NCBI RefSeq assembly: GCF_000341025.1
Contig: NZ_ANBF01000013.1
Location: 42,795 to 77,695 of the forward strand
DNA length: 34,901 bases
From: Nocardiopsis salina YIM 90010
GTDB lineage: Bacteria; Actinomycetota; Actinomycetes; Streptosporangiales; Streptosporangiaceae
Reading direction: 5' to 3'
The notes under the pieces are model-generated. The model had not been told where the DNA came from. It ran no database searches and saw nothing but the letters and a program-made list of their open reading frames with translations. The position numbers and the translations under genes were made by a program. This document shows positions 7,803-15,485 of the stretch, in pieces. The first letter of the stretch is position 1. The number at the start of each line of letters is the position of its first letter.

Positions 7803-8476
7803 TGCCGGAGTCCCTCGTCGCTCACGCACTGTCCCTGGTCCCCTCGAGCGGAGGCGAGCGCAAGGTCCTGGCGCTGACAGGGCCGCCCGCCGCGGGAAAG
7901 TCCACGCTGGCCCGCTATCTGGTCCACCAGGTCGAACAGGAACTGGGGGCGGGGGTCGCGGGATACCTGCCCATGGACGGGTTCCACCTCTCGAACGCCC
8001 AGTTGGAGCGCCTGGGCCGACGTGACCGCAAGGGCGCCCCCGACACCTTCGACGCCAACGGGTACACGGCCCTGTTGCGCAGACTGACGGTGGAGACCGA
8101 CCACCCCGTCTTCGTGCCCGACTACGACCGGGCCCTGCACGAGCCGGTGGCTGCGCGGCACGTGGTGCTGCCGCACACCCGGCTGGTGGTGACCGAAGGC
8201 AACTATCTGGCCTCCGAGGAGGAGCCCTGGGCCTCGGCCCGGGGGCTGTACGCGGAACTCTGGTACGTCGAGGTGCCCGACGCCGATCGGGAGCACCGGC
8301 TGGTGCGCCGCCAGCTGCGCGGGGGCGCCGACGTGGAGGCGGCGCGAGCGTGGGTGGAGCGCAGCGATCGGCCCAACGGGGAGTTGGTCAAGGCGGTTCG
8401 GGAGCACTGCGACCGTGTGGTGGCCGGGGGCCGGGTACCGCGCGGGTGGTGGCGGCAGCTGCACCGGGGCGGGTGA
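7802..8476 (+). CDS. P-loop kinase, uridine kinase/pantothenate kinase-like family
   Basis: This 224-residue protein starts at ATG 7802. Walker A is GPPAAGKST (residues 27-35). The block PMDGFHLSNAQLERLGRRDRKG, followed by APDTFDANGYTALLRRL, is the substrate-binding signature of the YggC/FrcK-like branch of the phosphoribulokinase/uridine kinase superfamily. VFVPDYDRALHEP and LVVTEGNYLA (Walker B region) follow, and the C-terminal RSDRPNGELV helix is typical. Proteins of this branch are annotated as nucleoside or sugar-transport-associated kinases; the substrate is not determined. It appears monocistronic and leaderless. Confidence 0.85.
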   Translation: MPESLVAHALSLVPSSGGERKVLALTGPPAAGKSTLARYLVHQVEQELGAGVAGYLPMDGFHLSNAQLERLGRRDRKGAPDTFDANGYTALLRRLTVETDHPVFVPDYDRALHEPVAARHVVLPHTRLVVTEGNYLASEEEPWASARGLYAELWYVEVPDADREHRLVRRQLRGGADVEAARAWVERSDRPNGELVKAVREHCDRVVAGGRVPRGWWRQLHRGG

Positions 8477-8895
8477 ACCGCAGGGGCGAACGGCCGGTTC
8501 GACGGTCCGGACGCCTGAGGGTGACCAAGCAGACAGGAGGGCGCGCAGCCCCTGCCGTGCGGGGGATGCGCACCTTCGTCATACCCGGAGGGGCCTTCGT
8601 GGGCACACCCGAGTCATCCACATATTGAGACCAATGTTCCACATGGTGTCCGGCGGGGTCAGCATCCAGCGCACCGTTTTCCCGCTCTGACCTGGAAAGA
8701 ACCCCAGGACGGACGCCGCCCGACCCTCACCGGCAGCCGACGGCGCTCGTCATCAGCCGGAGACCAGCGGGGACGACCTGGACGACACCCCTGCCCAGGT
8801 GGCCGGCCGCAACGCCTGACCCGGCGTGTCCTGCGCACAAACAAGGCCCGCACACCCGGTGGGCGGCTTCGAGGGGTGCGGGGCCCGCCGATCGG
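8477..8895. other. 419-bp intergenic region between convergent genes
   Basis: No supportable gene is present. The 3' part holds the terminator of the GntR gene (8836-8885). In the middle, an AT-richer patch carries ATTGAGACCAAT (8624-8635, ATTG-N4-CAAT) running into ATGTTCCACAT (8634-8644, ATGT-N3-ACAT). Both look like operator half-site pairs, yet no start codon of a credible gene is close. A weak 6-bp hairpin at 8475-8500 may end the kinase transcript. The patch may be a relic of a lost promoter or gene. Confidence 0.45.
8836..8885 (-). terminator. Terminator of the GntR-ended operon
   Basis: On the minus strand, bases 8885-8876 (GGCCCCGCAC) pair with 8853-8845 (GTGCGGGCC) with one bulge. 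They enclose a 22-base loop and are followed by the T-rich TTGTTTGTG at 8844-8836. It lies 11 bases after the stop of the GntR gene. Stem plus T-rich tail support intrinsic termination of the leftward operon. Confidence 0.7.
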
Positions 8896-9684
8896 TCACT
8901 CCGTCCCGTGGGGGTCACGGGCGGTCTGCTCGGCCTGCACACGCTCCAACCAGCGCAGCGCATCAGCGCTTCCCGCTTCGAGGTTGCCGGGAAGGTCCAT
9001 GAGGAAGGTGCGGTCCCCGTGCTGCTCCAATTCGTCCCGTGCTGCGGCGGGGTCGCCCTCCTCGATGATGCGCAGCAGCGTGCGGTGGCGCATGATGATC
9101 CCGGACGGAGTCTCATTGCGGTGCGCGCGTGAACTGCGGTTGAGAGCCATGCACAGTTTCATCTGCATCTGCAGGGATCGGTACCCCTCTTCCAACCGCC
9201 TGTGGCCGGACAGGCCCACCACCGCTGTGTGGAAGTCGAACTTTGCATCGGAGAGCTCGGCCTCGTCACGCGCGTCGGCGGCCGCTTCCATCCGGCGGAG
9301 TTCGCGCCAGCAGCGCTCCAGGCGTTCGGGATCGGAGACGGGCACACCCAGGTCGATCGCCAGGTGCTCGAACCGGTGCCGCAAGGTCGTGATCTCGTAG
9401 ACGTCGTGGAGCGTCAGCGGGGTCACCACGGCACCCCGGTGCGGGAACTGTCGGACGAGCCCTTCGTGTTCGAGTCGGCGCAGGGCCTCGCGCAGTGGAG
9501 GCCGGCTGATCCCGAGGTCCTCCGTCAGCCGGTTCTCCACCACACGGTCACCAGGCAGCAGGTCGCCGCTCAGGATCATCTGCCGGATCGAACGCGTGGC
9601 CAGTTCCACCATGCTCGGCGGTTTCACGATCTTCTGGTGCGCTTTGCGGCCACCGTCGGTGTCGATATCGGCAGATCGGTCCAT
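8896..9684 (-). CDS. GntR-family transcriptional regulator, FCD subfamily
   Basis: The protein has 262 residues from ATG 9684, chosen because AGGGAG lies 5 bases upstream; the in-frame GTG at 9690 overlaps that site. The N-terminal winged helix spans about residues 26-90 (ATRSIRQMILSGDLLPGDRVVENRLTEDLGISRPPLREALRRLEHEGLV). The C-terminal all-helical FCD effector domain runs from about 100 to 235. Its metal-binding histidines are visible in KFDFHTAVVGLSGH and in the C-terminal helices. FCD regulators usually repress neighbouring genes until they bind an organic acid. It is the last gene of the leftward operon with the 2-hydroxyacid dehydrogenase, a likely target. A candidate operator is at 14967-14976. 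Confidence 0.92.
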   Translation of the reverse strand: MDRSADIDTDGGRKAHQKIVKPPSMVELATRSIRQMILSGDLLPGDRVVENRLTEDLGISRPPLREALRRLEHEGLVRQFPHRGAVVTPLTLHDVYEITTLRHRFEHLAIDLGVPVSDPERLERCWRELRRMEAAADARDEAELSDAKFDFHTAVVGLSGHRRLEEGYRSLQMQMKLCMALNRSSRAHRNETPSGIIMRHRTLLRIIEEGDPAAARDELEQHGDRTFLMDLPGNLEAGSADALRWLERVQAEQTARDPHGTE

Positions 9685-9748
9685 CGCCACTCCCTGTTCT
9701 GCTGGGCACGGCCGCGATCCGCGGCGGCCTCGAACGTCCGCCCCGAGA

Positions 9749-12706
9749 TTACCGGTGACCGGTTGCGGGCACCGCCCGCGGGGCGAGCGCCGCGGCGATC
9801 AGCTCCACCGGATGATGGGCCGCGCGCTGGGTCCCGTGGTCGATCTGTTGCCGGCAGGAGACCCCGGTCGCGGCGACGACGGTGCGGTGCTCCTCCGCTT
9901 CGATGGCGGGGAAGAGCCGGTCCCGGCCGACCTTCATGGACATCTCGTAGTGCTCGGCCTCGAACCCGAAGGACCCGGCCATCCCGCAGCAGCCCGCATC
10001 GAGTTCGACGACCTCCGCCCCGGGGATGCGGCGGAGCAGGTTCACCGTGGCCGCGGTACCCACCTCGGCCTTCTGGTGGCAGTGGCCGTGGAAGAGGATG
10101 CGGTGGTGCGCGGGCCAGGCCTGGCCGGACAGGGTGATCCGGCCGGAGTCGATGGCCTCGGTGAGCAGTTCCTCCACCTGGCGCACCCGCCCGGCGACGT
10201 CGGCGACCCGGGGGTCCCCGGGCAGCAGGGAGCCCGCCTCGTCCTTCAGGGTCAGCACACACGAGGGTTCGCATCCCACGATGGGGGTGCCCTCGGAGCG
10301 TTCTTCGGCGAGGAGACCGACGAGCGCGTCGACCTTGGCCCTGGCGTCGTCGACCAGTCCCTTTGACAGACTGGAGCGGCCGCAGCACCCGCGGCTCTCC
10401 AGACGCACACGCCACCCCGCCCGTTCCAGGAGTTCGATGGCCGCGCGCCCGATCCCGGGTTCGGTGTAGGAGGAGAAGGAGTCGGCGAGGAAGACGAGAT
10501 CGCCCAGGGGCGCCTCTTGCGTGCGCGGTCCCCGGGCACGGAACCAGCGCACGAGGTTCTGACGCCGAAAGGTCGGCAGCGGTCTGCGGGCCGTGATGCC
10601 GGTCGCCTTCTCCAACAGGCTGCGGAGGAAGGGCAGGCGGTTGGGCAGTCCGCTCAGCGGTGCGGTGGCCGAGCCGAGACGGTAGAGCGACCGGACGGCG
10701 CCGAAGATGCGGGTGCGCAGCGGGACCCCGTGGGCATCGTGGTAGTGGGACTGTGTCTCGCTCTTCAGCTTGGCCATGTCCACGCCCAGCGGGCACTCGC
10801 TCTTGCACGCCTTGCACATCAAGCACAGGTCGAGGACCTCGTGGAGCCTCTCGCTGCCCATGGCAGTCGCGGGGTCCGGTTCGGAGAGCGCTTTGACGAG
10901 GGCGTTGGCCCGACCCCGGGTGGTGTGCTCCTCGTCCTGGGTCGCTATGTAGGAGGGGCACATCGTCCCGGACGTGCTCTTGCGGCACAGACCGATGTTC
11001 ATGCAGCGGTCAGCGGCGCCCCGCATGCCTCCCACCACCTCGAAGGAGAGCCTGGTCCGCAGCGGGCCGGGTTCGGGAAGCTGTGCGTCGCGCAGGTTCT
11101 CGGTCATAGCCGGAGCATCGACGATCTTTCCGGGGTTGAGCAGATTCTGCGGGTCGAAGGCTCCCTTGACCTCGCGCATGGCGGAATAGAGCTCCGGGCC
11201 GAAGATCTGCTCGTTGAACTCGCTGCGCGCCAGACCGTCGCCGTGTTCGCTCGAGTTCACACCGCCGTACTCGGTGACCAGGTCCTTGACCTGCTCGGCG
11301 ACGGCACGCATCCGCTCGGCCTCTCCGGGGGCGCCGAGGTCGACGAACGGGCGGACGTGCAGGCAGCCCACGGAACAGTGCCCGTAGAACCCGGCCTCCA
11401 TGTCGTGCTCGTCCAGGATCTGCTTGAAGCGGGTGGTGTACTCGACCAGGTGCTCGGGGTCGACCGCGGTGTCCTCGACGAAGGCCAGCGGCCTCCTGGT
11501 ACCACTGCCGGCCGCCATGAGCAGCCCGAGGCTCGACTTGCGGACCTTCAGCAGGGCCGACTGCTGTTCCGGAGTCACCGCCCGGAGGGTGTGGTAGCCG
11601 TGCCCGTTGCGCCGCCACAGCTCTGTCAGCGTGTCGAGCCGATCGACGAGTTCGGCTTCGTCGTCGCCGCTGAAGGAGACGAAGAGCAGTGCCTCGGGGT
11701 CGCCCTGCAGGATGTCCCCGAGGGAGGCGTACTCGATGCGCTGCCGGGACAGGTCGAGGATGGTCCGGTCCATCATCTCCACAGCGGAGGGATCGCAGGA
11801 CAGAGCGTCCTGTGTCGCCGCGATCGCGCCCGGCATGGTCGCGAAGTGGCCCACCGCGATCACGGTGCGCCCGGGTCTGGGCACCAGCGCCACCTCCGCC
11901 TCGGTGGCCAGTGCCAGGGTGCCCTCGGAGCCGACGACGAACTGGGCCAGGTCGAAGCCGGGGCCCTGGGAGAGCCGGTCCAGCCTGTACCCGCAGGCCC
12001 GCCGCCAGAATTCCGGGTAGTCGTCGGCGATGGCCTCCGGATGGGCCCGCATGATGCGGTCCAGTTCGCGGTGGATCCTGCCTTCCAGGCCCTCGCGCCC
12101 GGCGAGTTCGGCGTGCTCCTGCGCGCTGAAGTCGCGGAACACCGTCCGCTGCCCGTCGGCGAGCACCACGTCGAGCGAGCGAACGTGGTCGATGGTCATG
12201 CCGTGGCGCATCGACCCGCTGCCGGCCGAATTGTTGCCGATCATCCCGCCCAGAGTGGCGCGGTTGCTCGTCGAGGTGTCCGGCCCGAACATCAGGCCGT
12301 ACGGGGCTGCGGCCGCATTGAGCTGATCCTGGACCACCCCCGGCTGGACGCGGGCCGTGCGGCGGTCCGGGTCGAGTTCCCTGATGGCGCTCATGTGCCG
12401 GGACATGTCCACGATCAGACCGGGGCCGACCGTCTGTCCGGCCAGACTGGTACCCGCTCCGCGAGGGGTCAGCGTGATTCCGAGGTCGTTGGCGACGCCG
12501 ACCACCGCCGCCACCTCGTCTGCGTCCCGGGGGAAGACCACGCCGAGGGGTTCGATGGTGTACATGCTCGCGTCACGGGAGAAGAGGTGTCGGGAGTAGT
12601 CGTCGAACCTGACGTCGGTCACTCCGGCGCCCAGAAGCGCCTGCCGCGCCTTCTCGGGGTCGGCGGTCGTGCCGCTGCCACCGGGGGCCTGCGTGGTTTC
12701 GGTCAT
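9749..12706 (-). CDS. FAD-binding and (Fe-S)-binding 2-hydroxyacid dehydrogenase (glycolate/D-lactate oxidase type)
   Basis: This 985-residue protein has GGGAGGCGG upstream of ATG 12706. It fuses what are separate GlcD and GlcF subunits in many bacteria. The FAD-binding PCMH domain covers about residues 50-280 (PRGAGTSLAGQ, GGMIGNNSAGSGS, VVGSEGTLA). The FAD-oxidase C domain extends to about 535, ending FDPQNLLNPGKIVD. Two 4Fe-4S sites follow, with cysteines 568, 574, 583 and 628, 631, 634, 638. Two CCG domains carry C774-C775 and C906-C907. The family oxidises D-2-hydroxyacids (glycolate, D-lactate, D-2-hydroxyglutarate) and passes electrons to the respiratory chain. The adjacent serine-glyoxylate aminotransferase favours glycolate, which would give glyoxylate. 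That is inference. Confidence 0.9.
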   Translation of the reverse strand: MTETTQAPGGSGTTADPEKARQALLGAGVTDVRFDDYSRHLFSRDASMYTIEPLGVVFPRDADEVAAVVGVANDLGITLTPRGAGTSLAGQTVGPGLIVDMSRHMSAIRELDPDRRTARVQPGVVQDQLNAAAAPYGLMFGPDTSTSNRATLGGMIGNNSAGSGSMRHGMTIDHVRSLDVVLADGQRTVFRDFSAQEHAELAGREGLEGRIHRELDRIMRAHPEAIADDYPEFWRRACGYRLDRLSQGPGFDLAQFVVGSEGTLALATEAEVALVPRPGRTVIAVGHFATMPGAIAATQDALSCDPSAVEMMDRTILDLSRQRIEYASLGDILQGDPEALLFVSFSGDDEAELVDRLDTLTELWRRNGHGYHTLRAVTPEQQSALLKVRKSSLGLLMAAGSGTRRPLAFVEDTAVDPEHLVEYTTRFKQILDEHDMEAGFYGHCSVGCLHVRPFVDLGAPGEAERMRAVAEQVKDLVTEYGGVNSSEHGDGLARSEFNEQIFGPELYSAMREVKGAFDPQNLLNPGKIVDAPAMTENLRDAQLPEPGPLRTRLSFEVVGGMRGAADRCMNIGLCRKSTSGTMCPSYIATQDEEHTTRGRANALVKALSEPDPATAMGSERLHEVLDLCLMCKACKSECPLGVDMAKLKSETQSHYHDAHGVPLRTRIFGAVRSLYRLGSATAPLSGLPNRLPFLRSLLEKATGITARRPLPTFRRQNLVRWFRARGPRTQEAPLGDLVFLADSFSSYTEPGIGRAAIELLERAGWRVRLESRGCCGRSSLSKGLVDDARAKVDALVGLLAEERSEGTPIVGCEPSCVLTLKDEAGSLLPGDPRVADVAGRVRQVEELLTEAIDSGRITLSGQAWPAHHRILFHGHCHQKAEVGTAATVNLLRRIPGAEVVELDAGCCGMAGSFGFEAEHYEMSMKVGRDRLFPAIEAEEHRTVVAATGVSCRQQIDHGTQRAAHHPVELIAAALAPRAVPATGHR

Positions 12707-12752
12707 CGTGAGTCCGCCTCCCAGCCGTTGTCACCTTGCACGGATCGCACCG

Positions 12753-13919
12753 TCACTCCCTGTTCAGTTCGTCCAGCGCTGCGGCCACACCGTCGCCGGC
12801 CACCGCGTACCCGGCTCGGGACAGGCCCATCTGGACCCCGGCCAGGGCCCCCGCGATCGTCAGGTCGTTGGTGTGGCCGAGGTGGCCGATACGGAACACC
12901 CGACCGGAAAGCTTGCCCAGCCCTGCTCCCAGGGACATGTTGAAGCGCTCCAGTACGGCCTTCCGGAGCTGGTCGGCGTCGTGCTCCTCCGGCACGACGA
13001 CGGCCGTGAGGACACCGGAGCACTCCCGCTCGTCCGCGCAGAGCACCTCGAGCCCCCACGCGCGCACCGCAGCCCGGACCGCCCGGGCGTGGCGCTGGTG
13101 CCGCGCGAAGACCTCCGGCAGCCCCTCCTCGTTCATCAGCCTGAGGGACTCGCGCAGGCCGTAGAGCAGGTTGGTGGCAGGCGTGTACGGGGAGAAGCCC
13201 TGTTCGTTGGCCTCCAGCACGGGCCCCCACGCCCAGTAGGACGAACGCAGGCCCGCGTTCTCCGAGGCCTCCAGGGCCTTGGCGCTGACGGCGTTGAAGC
13301 CCAGCCCCGGCGGGAGCATCAGCCCCTTCTGTGAACAGGCGACAGTGACGTCCACACCCCATTGGTCGTGCTGGTAGTCGATCGACCCCAGCGAGGAGAT
13401 GGTGTCCACCAGGAGCAGGGCCGGGTGACCCGCGGTGTCCAGGGCCTTGCGGACGTCCTCGATACGGCTGACCACGCCGGTGGAGGTCTCGTTGTGCACC
13501 ACGCACACCGCTCTGATGGTGTGCTCGGGATCGGCGGCGAGACGGTCGGCCAGAGCTGCGGGATCGGCACCGCGCCGCCAATCACCCGGGACGACCTCCA
13601 CGGACAGGCCGAGTTCCTCGGCCATGCGCGCCCAGAGGCTGGAGAAGTGGCCGGTCTCGAAGTTCAGGACCCGGTCACCCGGGCTGAGGGTGTTCACCAG
13701 GGCTGCCTCCCAGGCCCCGGTCCCGGAGGAGGGGTAGACCACGACCGGTCGCGTGGTGCCGAACACCGGGCGCAGGTCGCGGAGCACCTGGGAGAACATG
13801 CGGGAGAAGTCGGGTCCGCGGTGGTCGATGGTGGGCGCGGACATCGCGCGCAGGACTGGATCGGGGACATCGCTCGGTCCGGGGATCTGGAGGAAGTGAC
13901 GGCCGGTCGCGTCTGTCAT
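12753..13919 (-). CDS. Serine-glyoxylate aminotransferase-like class V aminotransferase
   Basis: This 388-residue protein has GAGAGG 7 bases upstream of ATG 13919. Diagnostic stretches are IPGPSDVPDPVLRAMSAPTIDHRGPDF, then SSGTGAWEAALVNTLSPGDRVL, HNETSTGV and VACSQKGLMLPPGLG. The last contains the PLP lysine K198. These match serine-glyoxylate aminotransferase (glyoxylate + L-serine to glycine + hydroxypyruvate) closely; the related ureidoglycine-glyoxylate aminotransferase PucG is the main alternative. It lies 46 bases upstream of the FAD/Fe-S dehydrogenase gene, so one operon could make glyoxylate and then transaminate it. Confidence 0.88.
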   Translation of the reverse strand: MTDATGRHFLQIPGPSDVPDPVLRAMSAPTIDHRGPDFSRMFSQVLRDLRPVFGTTRPVVVYPSSGTGAWEAALVNTLSPGDRVLNFETGHFSSLWARMAEELGLSVEVVPGDWRRGADPAALADRLAADPEHTIRAVCVVHNETSTGVVSRIEDVRKALDTAGHPALLLVDTISSLGSIDYQHDQWGVDVTVACSQKGLMLPPGLGFNAVSAKALEASENAGLRSSYWAWGPVLEANEQGFSPYTPATNLLYGLRESLRLMNEEGLPEVFARHQRHARAVRAAVRAWGLEVLCADERECSGVLTAVVVPEEHDADQLRKAVLERFNMSLGAGLGKLSGRVFRIGHLGHTNDLTIAGALAGVQMGLSRAGYAVAGDGVAAALDELNRE

Positions 13920-13980
13920 GACGCCCCTCTCGGCTGGGGATTCGTGGGTCCGGGTGGTTGTCGGCATGCGCCGCTCGTTC

Positions 13981-14916
13981 TCAGTGGGCCAGGCCCGGTC
14001 GTGGACATGGACCGGAAGCTTCCGGGGCTTTCCAGGCACGGTCGCCGCCGATCCGGTACCAGGACCGTGCGGTGGCCGAGCTGATCAGTCGGAGCTCGCC
14101 GGAAGAGGCGCCGGCCCGCTCCGCCGCGTTCAGGAGCGCCTTCCAGGCCGTGCTGTGGGCGGCCGCCAGGCGCACCACGGGCCAGTTCCCGGCGAGCATC
14201 GAGCGGTGGGCGCCGAAGCGGTCGAGCGCATACCCGACGAACCCGGTCAACCGTTCCGGCTCCCACTCCCAGGTGACGAGCGCGTCGGCACCGACGGAGA
14301 GTTTGATCGCCACCGAGGGCAACGCCGCCAAGCGATCGATCCTGTACTTCCAGGGGCGCGGGTCCCCGCCACCCAACGGGGGTGTGGCGAGATGGGCGAC
14401 CACGATCTGCAGGTCGGGCCGTGCGGCCGAGACCTTCTCGACGAGTCGGGCCTGCGCGTCCGAGACGACCACCACCTCCCAGACCAGACCGTGGTCGGCG
14501 GCCAGGCAGGTGGTGTCCGGTACCCCGGGGACGGCATCGGCCGCGGAGGGCAACACGTCCCGGAACCCGCGCAGCAGTGGGATCCGTTCACGGACACGGA
14601 CGACTTCCCGCCGTGCCGCGTCGACGTCGTACAGAGGCAGCCAGGCGACGACTGCCCGGGCAGGGCGGAACTCCTCGGCGTAGGCGGCGAGGCGGTCGTT
14701 CTCCTGCGGGCCGGCCACGCACTGCACCAGCACCGTTCCGGCCACCGGACCGCCGGCGAGCTCGCGCGAAAGGTCGCCGGGCGTGAAGGCCCGCTCCAGA
14801 GTCGCCGTGCGCGGGTCTCGGGGACGTACGCCTTCGGGCCAGAAGTGTTGGTGGGCATCGATCGCTGTCGACGGGACGGCTTCGGCCGTGCCGGCCGGTT
14901 CGAGGCGGTGTTCCAC
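13981..14916 (-). CDS. Amidohydrolase-family lactonase, L-fuconolactonase/COG3618-like
   Basis: This 311-residue protein starts at GTG 14916 with AAGGAG 7 bases upstream. The N-terminal DAHQHFWP motif, the central VVAHLATPPLGGG and the late AGNWPV are hallmarks of the COG3618 TIM-barrel hydrolases. These include L-fuconolactonase, 4-sulfomuconolactonase and 2-pyrone-4,6-dicarboxylate lactonase. It is the first gene of the leftward operon with the aminotransferase and 2-hydroxyacid dehydrogenase, separated by 61 bases. A lactonase fits with sugar-acid genes elsewhere in the window, but COG3618 substrates vary widely and no substrate can be assigned. The usual DHxgKP motif is changed to AHLATPP. 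Confidence 0.78.
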   Translation of the reverse strand: MEHRLEPAGTAEAVPSTAIDAHQHFWPEGVRPRDPRTATLERAFTPGDLSRELAGGPVAGTVLVQCVAGPQENDRLAAYAEEFRPARAVVAWLPLYDVDAARREVVRVRERIPLLRGFRDVLPSAADAVPGVPDTTCLAADHGLVWEVVVVSDAQARLVEKVSAARPDLQIVVAHLATPPLGGGDPRPWKYRIDRLAALPSVAIKLSVGADALVTWEWEPERLTGFVGYALDRFGAHRSMLAGNWPVVRLAAAHSTAWKALLNAAERAGASSGELRLISSATARSWYRIGGDRAWKAPEASGPCPRPGLAH

Positions 14917-14966
14917 GGCGGGCTCCTTGGGGGCTTCGGAAGGCCGTTCACCCTGGCGAGGTCAGA

Positions 14967-15001
14967 TTGTAGACAGTAGATCGCTTACTGATAGCCAACA
15001 A
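14967..15001 (-). promoter_or_regulatory. Promoter of the lactonase-aminotransferase-dehydrogenase operon with GntR-type operator
   Basis: Reading the minus strand, TTGTTG (15001-14996), a 17-base spacer and TACTGT (14978-14973) form a reasonable housekeeping promoter about 50 bases before the GTG at 14916. The sequence TTGTAGACAG (plus strand 14967-14976) overlaps the -10. It differs at two of ten positions from TTGTATACAA, the type of site bound by FCD-family GntR regulators. The GntR gene at the end of this operon is the obvious candidate binder. Promoter and operator are predictions. Confidence 0.5.
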
Positions 15002-15180
15002 GACCCCTACGCCATCATTTTCTAGGAAACTACGTTCGAGCAGTTCAGACGGCTTCTTTGGCAGCACGGACGGAATCACTCCGCGTCACCTGGCGCCGCC
15101 CTGCACGCCGACGCACAGGCCGAAAAGTCGACGGCACACCGTCGCTACAGGGGGAACCCGAGACAAGAATCGGATCTGAC

Positions 15181-15201
15181 CTGGAAAAACAAGATTTCCA
15201 G
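15181..15201 (+). repeat. 7-bp inverted repeat upstream of the gntP promoter
   Basis: CTGGAAA (15181-15187) and TTTCCAG (15195-15201) are exact reverse complements with a 7-base spacer, ending 21 bases before the presumed -35. The half-sites resemble the TGGAAA/TTTCCA arms of the E. coli IclR operator, though with wider spacing. It may be an activator or repressor site; the binder is unknown. Confidence 0.4.
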
Positions 15202-15222
15202 TGAAACAGGTCACAGATGATG

Positions 15223-15287
15223 TTGACGCGCATCACAGCACGCTCTAGTGTTTCGGGCAATGACCTCAGTGTTCCGAAATGTGGAAT
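15223..15287 (+). promoter_or_regulatory. gntP promoter and downstream inverted repeat
   Basis: TTGACG (15223-15228), a 17-base spacer and TAGTGT (15246-15251) make a near-consensus housekeeping promoter. About 20 bases after the -10, TTCC (15272-15275) and GGAA (15283-15286) form an inverted repeat with a 7-base spacer, positioned where a repressor would block early transcription. The resulting leader to GTG 15486 is about 230 bases. Confidence 0.5.
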
Positions 15288-15485
15288 AAATATCTCGGTC
15301 GTATTGCCCGAGGCGAGCGACCAGCTCGCCGACCTGCCGGACCATCCACTCGGCCGGAGCCCCACCCACACCCCTTCGCCCCCGCCCCGCCCCCGCTCCG
15401 GGCGTTCCGGCCCAGCCGGCACCGGCCGCTCGGCCCGCCGCCGATGTGACACCTAAAGTTCCGAACTCTGCGAGAGGAACCCTCC

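Larger units (their letters stand above)
14917..15485. other. 569-bp divergent regulatory region between lactonase operon and gntP
   Basis: No gene is supported. The left part holds the leftward promoter with a GntR-like operator (14967-15001). The right part holds the gntP promoter (15223-15251) and two inverted repeats (15181-15201 and 15271-15287). The middle is AT-rich for this genome. The last 150 bases are C-rich (clusters of CCCC and CGCCC) and appear to be an untranslated leader of about 230 bases for gntP, long enough for post-transcriptional control. Confidence 0.6.

Noticed and set aside
8388-8642. Small minus-strand open frame between the kinase and GntR genes
   Set aside because: No ribosome-binding site and no family resemblance. 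It overlaps the 3' end of the kinase and its composition resembles random high-GC translation.
10517-12943. 808-codon open frame on the plus strand
   Set aside because: It lies antisense to the FAD/Fe-S dehydrogenase, has low-complexity R/G/A/V-rich composition and no domain. It is a high-GC shadow frame.
8686-15187. Shared 13-mer TCTGACCTGGAAA at 8686-8698 and 15175-15187 as a regulatory repeat
   Set aside because: Several matches of this length are expected by chance in 35 kb, and flanking bases do not extend the similarity enough.
15045-15452. 135-codon minus-strand open frame in the gntP upstream region
   Set aside because: It covers the predicted gntP promoter and leader, lacks a convincing start site and has no recognisable domain.
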